Shown here piece by piece: positions 7,383 through 13,934 of a stretch of DNA of 14,656 nucleotides. The stretch is from JAYKHL01 sp035284865 (lineage in GTDB: Bacteria > Cyanobacteriota > Sericytochromatia > S15B-MN24 > JAQBPE01), in NCBI GenBank assembly GCA_035284865.1, contig JAYKHL010000104.1, positions 1-14,656 on the forward strand, in the 5' to 3' direction. Within the stretch, counting starts at the first letter, position 1. The number at the start of each line of letters is the position of its first letter. The notes beneath the pieces were generated by a model. The model did not search any database. It saw nothing but the letters and a program-made list of their open reading frames with translations, and was not told the origin of the DNA. Position numbers and translations under genes: made by a program.

Positions 7383-8075
7383 TCAGGCGCCGAGGCGGTA
7401 GCCGAAGCCGCGCACCGTCTGCACATACTTCGGGCTCGAGGGATCCTCCTCGATCTTCTCCCGGAGCCAGCGGATGTGAACGTCCACGGTCTTGGTGTCC
7501 CCGTAGAAGTCCAGGCCCCACACCTGCTCGAGCAGTTCCTCCCGGCTGAAGACCCGGCCGGGGGTAGACATCAGCATGGCCAGGATCTTGAACTCCTTCG
7601 GGGAGAGCTCCACCACCCGCTCGCCCACCGTCACCCGGTGCTCGGACAGGTTGATGGTCAGGTCCTGGTGCTGGTACACCTTGGCCGCCTTGGCGTCGCT
7701 GTCGGAGGCCTTGGAGCGCCGCAGCAGGGCCTTGATGCGGGCCACGAGCTCGCGCAGGCTGAAGGGCTTGATCAGGTAGTCGTCCGCCCCCACCTCCAGG
7801 CCGATGACGCGGTCGATCTCCTCGCCCTTGGCCGTGAGCATGATGATGGGGACGTCGTTGTGCTCTCGGCGCAGCAACCGGCAGACCTCGAGCCCGCTGA
7901 GCTGCGGCAGCATCAGGTCCAGCACGATCAGGTTGGGCTTGGTGAGCTGGACCTGCTGGAGGGCCTCCTGCCCGTTCGAGGCGCGAACCACCTCGTAGCC
8001 CTCTTGCAACAGGGCATACTCGATGGACTCGACGATCATTTCCTCGTCGTCGACCAGCAGAATCTTTTCGGCCAT
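7383..8075 (-). CDS. OmpR/PhoB-family DNA-binding response regulator
   Basis: This 230-aa protein has the usual length and both domains of the family. The receiver domain (1-~118) shows the acidic pair D9/D10, phospho-acceptor D53 (VLDLMLP), T81 and K103 (IKPFS). The C-terminal winged-helix domain (~133-229) contains ELSPKEFKILAMLM, the FSREELLEQVWG segment, the recognition helix around TVDVHIRWLREKIE, and ends VRGFGYRLGA. It binds DNA and changes transcription when phosphorylated. ATG 8075 has an AGAGGA site 8 nt upstream. No histidine kinase is adjacent: the gene is orphan here, lies next to a Ser/Thr kinase, and has a long upstream region (8076-8335). Overall it resembles PhoP/WalR/RpaB-type regulators, but I cannot name the exact orthologue. 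Confidence 0.93.
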   Translation of the reverse strand: MAEKILLVDDEEMIVESIEYALLQEGYEVVRASNGQEALQQVQLTKPNLIVLDLMLPQLSGLEVCRLLRREHNDVPIIMLTAKGEEIDRVIGLEVGADDYLIKPFSLRELVARIKALLRRSKASDSDAKAAKVYQHQDLTINLSEHRVTVGERVVELSPKEFKILAMLMSTPGRVFSREELLEQVWGLDFYGDTKTVDVHIRWLREKIEEDPSSPKYVQTVRGFGYRLGA

Positions 8076-8335
8076 ACAAGCGTTCCTCTTGGCGTGTCCT
8101 GGGGTGTGGTGGCCGCGGCCAGGGCCCGGCTGGCGGATCCTGGCAGGCGCGTGGCGGGGGCTAGGACGAGTTAAAGCTCGTAATGCCTATCTTACCAACC
8201 CGGGCTGGGTCCTTAACCTGGATCTTTTCAAAGGGCTTAACCTTTGTCAAGAAACGGCGCCCCGCGAGCGCCTTGGGGCCTGGATCGGCCGGCAAACAGC
8301 GTTATGTGAACCGGGCAGGCCCCAGGTAAAGGCCT
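8076..8335 (-). promoter_or_regulatory. 260-bp regulatory gap upstream of the response regulator
   Basis: There is no gene in this gap. On the - strand it holds TGGTAAGAT (8189-8197), an extended -10-like element that would give a leader of about 105 nt. It also holds a perfect -35 hexamer TTGACA (8245-8250) with only a weak -10 partner (AAAGAT at 17 nt), and two GGTTAA direct repeats (8213-8218 and 8237-8242, 24 bp apart). The region is visibly richer in A+T (about 8170-8260) than its surroundings. The repeats could be operator boxes for autoregulation; that is inference. Confidence 0.45.
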
Positions 8336-8339
8336 TTAC
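8326..8339. repeat. Perfect 14-bp palindrome overlapping the radical SAM stop codon
   Basis: GTAAAGGCCTTTAC is a perfect inverted repeat. It is flanked by a G/G mismatch and then a further pairing CCA/TGG (8322-8324 with 8341-8343). The TAA stop of the radical SAM gene is inside it. It has no loop, so it looks more like a dimer binding site than a terminator, but it could also serve as a weak 3' hairpin. Confidence 0.5.
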
Positions 8340-9154
8340 GTGGCCTTATCACCCGAAGGGGACGGGTCAGGGTCCCGGTAGATGCTGGTGATGGGCAGGC
8401 CCGTCGCCGCCCGCAGGTGGTCGGCGAGCGTGCGGGCCTCGTCCCGGTCGAGGTGCCTCAGGGCCACGGCCTCGTAGGGGGCATCGGCCAGGCTGTAGTT
8501 GCCGCGGGCCTCGAGGAACCAGCCGCGGGGCACCGGGCGGGTGGGCGTGTTCAGCTGCACCTCGTCGGGCGCGAGATCGCGGAGCAGCGCCGCGAAGCGG
8601 TCCAGCGCCTGCCGGTTGGCGGGCATGAACATCGACTGGACGGCGATGAAGCCGGGGTGCTCGCGGCGCAGGGCCTTGATGCCCGCCACGATGCCGGCAT
8701 GGGTGACGCCCGGGACAGGCCGATCGATGGCCTCGAGCGTCTGCTGGTCCACCGCATCGAGCTTGCAGAAGACCCGGTCCGCGTCGCGGAGGTCTCGGCG
8801 CACCTCGGGGTCCTCGAGCAAGGTGGCGTTGGTCAGCACCACCACCGGCTTGCCCGTGCGGGCCTTGACGGCCCGGATGACCTCCGCGAGGTTCGCCGCC
8901 AAGGTGGGCTCTCCGCTCCCGCTGAAGGTCACGACCTCGGCAGACCGCCAGTCGGCCCGCTCGAGGTCGGCCACCACCCGCGCGGTCTCCACCCAGACCC
9001 GGCGCTCCCGCGTGGGGGTCTCGATGCGCCCGAGCTGGCAGTACACGCACCGAAAGGAGCAGATGGACGAGTTGAACAGCACGTCGATGCCGAGCGACCG
9101 CCCGAGGCGCCAGGAGTCGACCGGGCCGTAGACGGTGGAGGCAGCAGCCGTCAC
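8336..9154 (-). CDS. Radical SAM protein, COG0731 (Tyw1-like Fe-S oxidoreductase) type
   Basis: This 272-aa protein carries the radical SAM CxxxCxxC motif at C32-SFR-C36-VY-C39, which binds a 4Fe-4S cluster for reductive cleavage of S-adenosylmethionine. The SAM-binding FSGSGEPTL stretch lies at about 77-85 and the barrel continues to about 240. The N-terminus VYGPVDSWRLGRSLGIDVL is characteristic of the COG0731 group. This group includes archaeal Tyw1 in wybutosine synthesis, but most bacterial members have no proven substrate. The GTG start at 9154 overlaps the TGA of the peroxiredoxin gene (GTGA), with a GGGGAG site about 7 nt upstream, so it is probably translationally coupled to it. There is no second Fe-S cluster motif or substrate-binding fusion. 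The superfamily call is firm; the reaction is unknown. Confidence 0.88.
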   Translation of the reverse strand: MTAAASTVYGPVDSWRLGRSLGIDVLFNSSICSFRCVYCQLGRIETPTRERRVWVETARVVADLERADWRSAEVVTFSGSGEPTLAANLAEVIRAVKARTGKPVVVLTNATLLEDPEVRRDLRDADRVFCKLDAVDQQTLEAIDRPVPGVTHAGIVAGIKALRREHPGFIAVQSMFMPANRQALDRFAALLRDLAPDEVQLNTPTRPVPRGWFLEARGNYSLADAPYEAVALRHLDRDEARTLADHLRAATGLPITSIYRDPDPSPSGDKAT

Positions 9155-9621
9155 GACAGGTCTCCCCGGAGCCCGCCCAGGAACGTCAGCAGGCCCTCGA
9201 CGTCGGGCATCCCCGACAGGGTCAGCCGGATGACGCCCTCACCGTCGATGACGACCGTCTGCCGCTTGAAGAACGGCAACCACCCCTTGGCCCCGTAGGC
9301 CGTGGCGACAGCACCCTCCGGGTCTGCCAGCAGCGGGAAGCCAAGCCCCAGCTTGCTGGCGTACCGCTGGTGAGATGCGGTGGAGTTGTGGCTGATGCCC
9401 AGCACCTGGGCATTCAGCGCCTCGAAGCGCGCGCGGGCGGCTTCGAAGGCGCGCAGCTCATGCGTTCACCCGGGGGTGTCGTCCTGCGGGTAGAACGCCA
9501 GGATGACGCGCTTCTTGCCCCGCAGGGCCGTGAGGGTCACGGCCGTGCCGCGCTCGTCGGGGAGGGTGAACGGTGGGGCGGCATCGCCGGGTTTCGGGCC
9601 TGCCTTGCTGGTCCAGAACAC
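9151..9621 (-). CDS. Selenocysteine-containing peroxiredoxin (BCP/PrxQ type), UGA-recoded
   Basis: This is one frame of 156 codons with an internal TGA at 9466-9468. Before it the protein reads PGDAAPPFTLPDERG and VILAFYPQDDTPG; after it, THELRAFEAAR, VLGISHNS, FPLLADPEG and KRQTVVIDGEG. These are all thioredoxin-fold peroxiredoxin landmarks in correct order. The TGA replaces the peroxidatic Cys of PxxxTxxC (P45, T49, Sec52); R120 fits the conserved active-site Arg. Length equals E. coli BCP (156 aa). The GTG start at 9621 has an AAGGAG site exactly 6 nt upstream; the frame is also open to GTG 9699 without such a site. A SECIS-like hairpin follows the TGA. The protein has no cysteine at all, including no resolving Cys at +5. 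It would reduce peroxides using an external thiol. It lies 49 nt after the kinase-AAA gene and overlaps the radical SAM gene. A true nonsense mutation is the alternative, much less likely. Confidence 0.85.
9419..9468 (-). promoter_or_regulatory. UGA recoding site with bacterial SECIS-like stem-loop
   Basis: The TGA is at 9466-9468. Starting 15 nt downstream, the 5' arm 9450-9440 pairs with 9428-9419 over 10 bp with one bulged T, closing an 11-nt loop (9439-9429) that starts CG. The loop begins 26 nt after the UGA and has a G in its first two positions. As I recall the general bacterial SECIS rules, a loop about 16-37 nt after UGA with an early G is expected, and this fits. The stem lies in coding sequence, as bacterial SECIS elements do. 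Confidence 0.6.
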
Positions 9622-9670
9622 GCTGGGCTCCTTCTTGAGCGGCCCTGGTTTCCGGGCCTGCGCGTTCAGC

Positions 9671-12600
9671 CTACACGGCCCCTGCCTCCGGCGCAACACG
9701 GTGGCCAGCCGGAACGTCGAGGCAGCCGCGGCGATGCAAGAAACCCTCCAGCATCAGGTTGCGTGGTGGAGGGAGGCGCCTGGGCGTCGAGTGAAAGTGG
9801 TGGTTGTGGTACAGGATGCGGGCGTGTTCCTCCAGGGCGCTGTAGGCCGTCTGGACGTCTTCGGGGAGGGCCTCGCGGACCGCCCGCAGCAGCTCCCGGG
9901 CCTGCTGCACCAGGCCCGGGGCCTCCGGGGCGTGGGGCCTGGCGCAGGCCATCCCGTAGCACGCCACGGCCTCGAGGGCGGGGGCGCCTGCCTCCCTGGC
10001 CCGGTCGCGGGCGGCCTCGTAGCGGGCGAGGGCGCCCCCCAGGCCGAGGGCGATCGTGGCCTCGCCCCAGGCTGCTGCCAGCCGGGAGGCCTCCAGCAGG
10101 GTCCCGATCTGGTCTGCCAGCGCCAGCCCCTGCTCCGCGAGGGCGTAGGCGTCTTGCCAGCGCCCGGCGTGCGCGGCGGCGGCCGCCTTGACCCTCAGGG
10201 CGCGGACCTGGCCCCCCCTGGACTGGGAGGTCACGGCGGCCTGGTAGGCCAGCTCGGCCCGCCAGGCCGCCTCCTCGCCCTCGTTGCGGCGGAGGTGAAG
10301 CTCGCCCAGCAGGGCGTTGAGCTTGGGCTCCGGCTCCGCGTTGCCCGTCTGATCGATGAGGTCCCGGAGGCAGCGGGCCGCCACCATCGCCGCCTCGTGC
10401 TGCCCCAGCAGCAGCAGCAGCTCCACCTGGTAGAGCAGGATCAGCGCCTCGACGTACTTGTTCTTGATGTCTCGCGTGTAGGCGAGTGCCGAGGCCATCT
10501 GCTCCAGCGCTCGCTCGCCGTGGCCGGACCAGGCACAGGCCACCGCATGGAGCGCCGAGGCATAGCCCTGGGCGTACCGGACGTTCGCGGTGGTCGCGAG
10601 CGCGACGGCCTCCTCCGCCCGGACCGTGGCCTCCGGCAGGTTGCCCAGATCCAGCGACGTGATGGCCAGGTTGATGATGGCGACCACCTCGTCGGCCCGC
10701 AGCCCCACCTCGTAGCTGATGGTGCGTCCGGCCAGGAAGCTGGCCCACGCGCCCCGGTGGTCGCCGAGCGCGTTCTGGGCGTTGCCGAGGAGGTTGTAGG
10801 AGTTCACGAGGGCCAGCTTCTCGCCGGAGGGCTGCAGCACCGCCAGCGAGCGCTCGAGCCGCTCGATGCCGAGCGGGATCTGGCCCGGGTCGGAGGACGC
10901 CACGTGGAAGTACCCTGCCAGCGCGAAGGCCGAGCCCTGCAGGACCACGTCGCCGATGCGTTCCGCCACCATCGCGGCCCGGTTGGCCTGCGCCAGCGCT
11001 TCCTGGAGCTTGCCGCTGAAGAACAAGGCGCGCGCGGCTGTCAGCAGGCACCGGCCGACGTTGACGTCGTCGCCCTCGGCGTCGCTCACGGCCACGGCCC
11101 GCTGCGCATATTCCAGCGCCACGGGGTTCTCGCCCATCAGCATGGCGGCCTTGGCCTGCGAGCCCAGCAACCGCCCGAGCTCACGGCGTCGCCCGAGTCG
11201 CTCGGCCAGGTCGATGGCCTCGGCCTGCACCTCCTTCGCGCCCTTGCCGTCGCCCCGCGGCCGGCGAATGGAACCGAGGGCCTCCAGGAACCGGATCAAC
11301 GTCGCCCCGCCGTGCGTTGCGTCCACCCCGCGGGCCAGTGCCAGTCCCTGCGTGAGGAACTCCTCGGCCTCGTCGAGCGCCAGCAGCGCAAGCCGGCGGG
11401 TGCCAGCCTCCAGCGCGTAGGGGATCGCGCGGTCGCGGTCTTGCGCCGAGAGGCTGTGGCGGGCCAGGGCGGTGACGAGCTCGATGGGTTGGTCGGCCAG
11501 CTCGGCCCCGCCCACGCGGGCCTCCAGCGCCTCCAGGCACCGCTCGTGCAGTGCCTGGCGCCGCGCGGGCTCCAGGCTGTCGACGAGGTGGCGCTGCACC
11601 TCGGGGCTGCAAAACGCCAGCAGCCCGTCCTCCGTGCCTCGGAGGAACTGGGCGACCTCCAGGCCGTGCACGGCGTCGAGCAGGTCGTCCTCGGGGAGGC
11701 CGGATACGGCTTGCAGCAGCTCCAGCGAGGCCAGCTCACCCACGACGGCCGCCACCGCTGCCAGCTCGCGTGTCAGGGCGGGCATCCCCTCCAGCTGACG
11801 CAGCCGGTAGGCGGCGCTGTCCGTGGGCAGGTGCTCCCGCGTCAGCTCGACCTCCAGGCGCCAGCGGCGCCCCTCCGACACCAGCACCCGCTCGCTGATC
11901 AGGTGCTCCAGCATGTGCTCGATGAGCAGCGGGTTGCCCTGGCTCAGCGCATGGACCTGCGCCACGAGGTGAGGGGCCACCTCCGTGGTGCCCAGCATCG
12001 AGGCCAGCATCAGGGCCACGCCTTCCCGGCTCAGTGGCGGGAGGGGCAGCTGCACGGCCCGCTCGAGCCAGCCAGGCGCCGGGCTGGGTGCCCCGCTGGT
12101 GCTCAGCACGACCAGCAACGGCAGGCCCTCGGTGTTGCGCAGCAGGTACGCCATCAGCTCCTGCGAGAGCGGGTCCGCCCGGTGCCAGTCGTCGAAGGCC
12201 AGCACGAGGCCGCCGGGCCGGGCGAGCTCCCCGAGCAGCACCGTGACGGCGTCCTGCAGCCGCACCTTCTCGCGGTTGGGCGGATCGAGCTCCGGGGCCG
12301 GGGCGACGGCGCGTCCCTGGGCGGTCGTGAGGCTCGGGACGAGCTTCACCAGCACGGGGGCCAGCCGCTCCACCAGCTTGGGGAGGCGCACCTGGGCCAG
12401 GGGCAGGGCCCGCCGGAGCAGCTCGACGAACGGGCCGTAGGGCACCGGCGACCCGCGTTGCGAGACATGGATGTGGTGCAGGTCGGCTGCCTGCGTCTCG
12501 AACCTCAGCTCGTCGAGGAGGCGTGACTTGCCCACGCCGTCCTCACCGAGGACCAGGATGGTGCCGCCGGCCTCCAGCCTGGAGAGGCGCTCCAGGGGCT

Positions 12601-13462
12601 CCGTCAGGGTCGCCAGGGCTCCAGCGCGCTCCACCATCGGCGCGGACAGGAGCGTGCCGCCCAGGCCGGCAGGCACCTCAACGCCGAGGGCCTCGAGCAC
12701 CTCATAGGCTGACTGGAAGCGCTCCACCGGCTCCTTGGCGAGAAGGGTGAGGACCACCTGCTCGAGGGTCGGGTCCAGCCCCTTGCGCAGCCCGGAGGGG
12801 GGCTCCGGGGGGTCGTTGAGGTGTTGCCGAAGCAGGTCGAGCAGCGCCTCGTGTCGAAAGGGAAGCTGCCCCGTGATCATCTCGTAGGCGAGGGCTCCGA
12901 GGGCGTAGAGGTCGGCGCGGCGGTCGACGCGCCCTCGCTTGATGACCTCGGGGGCGAGGTACCCGACCGTGCCGCGGATCGGCCCGCCGGCGTGACCGGC
13001 CAGCTCCATCAGCCCGTAGTCCATGAGCTTGACCTGGCCGTCTGGCCTGACGCGGACGTTGGCGCTCTTGACGTCGGCATGGACGTAGCCGAGCTGGTGG
13101 ACGTACCCCAGCGCCAGGCAGAGCTGCGTGAGGACGGGCACGACCTGATCCAGCGGCAGCGGCACGAGCTCGTCGAGGCCGTGCCCGGGCACGAGCTCCA
13201 TGGTGAGAAAGGGGGCGCCAGACTCCAGCAGTCCATAGTCGTAGACGGCGCAGCAATTGGGGTGCCGCAGCCGCGTCATCAACCTGAACTCTTGTTTGAG
13301 CTGCAGGTACGACTTCTCCCCGCCCTGGTGCTGCGCGCCCAGCACCTTCATCGCCAGGACTTGCCCCGTGGCACTCTCTTCAACCTGGTACACCGCACCC
13401 ATGGCGCCTTCGCCGAGGGGGCGGACGATCTTGTAGCGGTTGTCGAGCAGTTCGGTGGGCAT
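9671..13462 (-). CDS. Ser/Thr kinase - AAA_16-type ATPase - TPR multidomain signalling protein
   Basis: This 1263-aa protein has three parts and no membrane segment. First is a kinase domain (about 9-262) with an intact GEGAMG loop (17-22) and lysine K39, but a catalytic loop HADVKSAN (128-135, Ala for the HRD Arg) and DYG instead of DFG (148-150); APE is present (170-172). Second is a STAND/AAA_16-like ATPase (about 275-560) with Walker A GEDGVGKS (306-313) and Walker B LVLAFDD (419-425). Third is a long helical TPR-like region (about 600-1220), where repeats AL-LG-L and A----A-A are evident. The architecture resembles bacterial kinase-ATPase regulators such as PknK and PknB-like STAND proteins. 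ATG 13462 was chosen because the kinase fold starts just after it; its ribosome site is weak. It lies downstream of two envelope-protein genes and upstream of the selenoperoxiredoxin. Domain calls are firm; partner and target are unknown. Confidence 0.9.
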   Translation of the reverse strand: MPTELLDNRYKIVRPLGEGAMGAVYQVEESATGQVLAMKVLGAQHQGGEKSYLQLKQEFRLMTRLRHPNCCAVYDYGLLESGAPFLTMELVPGHGLDELVPLPLDQVVPVLTQLCLALGYVHQLGYVHADVKSANVRVRPDGQVKLMDYGLMELAGHAGGPIRGTVGYLAPEVIKRGRVDRRADLYALGALAYEMITGQLPFRHEALLDLLRQHLNDPPEPPSGLRKGLDPTLEQVVLTLLAKEPVERFQSAYEVLEALGVEVPAGLGGTLLSAPMVERAGALATLTEPLERLSRLEAGGTILVLGEDGVGKSRLLDELRFETQAADLHHIHVSQRGSPVPYGPFVELLRRALPLAQVRLPKLVERLAPVLVKLVPSLTTAQGRAVAPAPELDPPNREKVRLQDAVTVLLGELARPGGLVLAFDDWHRADPLSQELMAYLLRNTEGLPLLVVLSTSGAPSPAPGWLERAVQLPLPPLSREGVALMLASMLGTTEVAPHLVAQVHALSQGNPLLIEHMLEHLISERVLVSEGRRWRLEVELTREHLPTDSAAYRLRQLEGMPALTRELAAVAAVVGELASLELLQAVSGLPEDDLLDAVHGLEVAQFLRGTEDGLLAFCSPEVQRHLVDSLEPARRQALHERCLEALEARVGGAELADQPIELVTALARHSLSAQDRDRAIPYALEAGTRRLALLALDEAEEFLTQGLALARGVDATHGGATLIRFLEALGSIRRPRGDGKGAKEVQAEAIDLAERLGRRRELGRLLGSQAKAAMLMGENPVALEYAQRAVAVSDAEGDDVNVGRCLLTAARALFFSGKLQEALAQANRAAMVAERIGDVVLQGSAFALAGYFHVASSDPGQIPLGIERLERSLAVLQPSGEKLALVNSYNLLGNAQNALGDHRGAWASFLAGRTISYEVGLRADEVVAIINLAITSLDLGNLPEATVRAEEAVALATTANVRYAQGYASALHAVACAWSGHGERALEQMASALAYTRDIKNKYVEALILLYQVELLLLLGQHEAAMVAARCLRDLIDQTGNAEPEPKLNALLGELHLRRNEGEEAAWRAELAYQAAVTSQSRGGQVRALRVKAAAAAHAGRWQDAYALAEQGLALADQIGTLLEASRLAAAWGEATIALGLGGALARYEAARDRAREAGAPALEAVACYGMACARPHAPEAPGLVQQARELLRAVREALPEDVQTAYSALEEHARILYHNHHFHSTPRRLPPPRNLMLEGFLHRRGCLDVPAGHRVAPEAGAV

Positions 13463-13537
13463 CAACGGCGGGGCCCGGGGCTCATCGCCGGGCACACAAG
13501 GGCTACTTACCCACAAAGGCGACAGGCGCGCGACCCT

Positions 13538-13556
13538 GCCGGCCTCAATGGCCGGC
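13538..13556 (-). terminator. Perfect 7-bp hairpin over the stop of the small membrane protein gene
   Basis: GCCGGCC (13538-13544) and GGCCGGC (13550-13556) flank the loop TCAAT, which contains the TGA stop. There is no U-tract follow-up. It may attenuate or stabilise the transcript between this gene and the large kinase gene. The rest of the 82-nt gap (13463-13544) shows no convincing promoter. Confidence 0.35.
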
Positions 13557-13904
13557 GCCGTGGAGGCCGGCTGGCTGGTGGGGCTTCACGGGCCACGGTG
13601 GGGTCGGCCTGGCCGCCGGGCCGGTTCCGGCTCGCTCGCGTGGACCGGCGCCTCCGCGGTGCTGCTTCCTGCGGCCCTCCGGCGCCTGGATGGGGGCCGA
13701 CGCGCCCAGGGGAGGGAGGTCGCCTGCGTGGGGCGAGGCGTGAGCCCTGACAGGAGCGTGGCTGGCGTGGTGGGGCCCGGGGGCGGCGTCCTGGGGGGCG
13801 TCGGGCGGGGTGCCCCAGCGCATGAAGGCCCAGACGCCGCCGGCCATCAGCAAGCCCACCAGCACCACCCCGAGCACCAGGGACCTGAGCTCGTCGTCGC
13901 GCAC
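13545..13904 (-). CDS. Small single-pass membrane protein with Pro/His-rich tail
   Basis: This 119-aa protein begins MRDDELRS. It has one hydrophobic helix (about 8-28, SLVLGVVLVGLLMAGGVWAFM) and then a low-complexity tail rich in Pro, His, Ala and Arg (for example GPHHASHAPVRAHASPHAG). The GTG start at 13904 is supported by a GGAGGGAGGGAG ribosome site 4 nt upstream. It lies 30 nt after the Ig-like surface gene and 82 nt before the large kinase gene, so an operon is likely. No family recognised. The acidic N-terminus with a single helix suggests a membrane anchor with a disordered domain on one side; topology is not clear. Coding status is likely, but the weak conservation signal of the tail lowers confidence. 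Confidence 0.65.
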   Translation of the reverse strand: MRDDELRSLVLGVVLVGLLMAGGVWAFMRWGTPPDAPQDAAPGPHHASHAPVRAHASPHAGDLPPLGASAPIQAPEGRRKQHRGGAGPRERAGTGPAARPTPPWPVKPHQPAGLHGAGH

Positions 13905-13934
13905 CGTGCTCCCTCCCTCCAGCGCCCGCCGGCG

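Noticed and set aside
8245..8250. TTGACA as a complete promoter -35 with a -10 at 17 nt
   Set aside because: The hexamer at the right distance (AAAGAT) matches the -10 consensus at only three positions; listed only as an element of the regulatory gap.
9466..9699. Separate short gene ending at the TGA
   Set aside because: It ends exactly at the peroxidatic position and continues in the same frame as the second half of a peroxiredoxin; it is one recoded gene, not two genes or a truncated one.
9503..12526. Long open frame on the + strand (1007 codons)
   Set aside because: It is antisense to the kinase-ATPase-TPR gene, has low-complexity composition without any domain pattern, and arises from high GC at third codon positions.
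9671..13516. Longer kinase-ATPase start at TTG 13516
   Set aside because: The extra 18 residues are poor in structure and lack a ribosome site; the kinase fold begins just after ATG 13462.
13463..13544. Promoter for the large kinase gene (GTAAGT near TGGG)
   Set aside because: No hexamer pair approaches consensus; co-transcription with the upstream genes is simpler.
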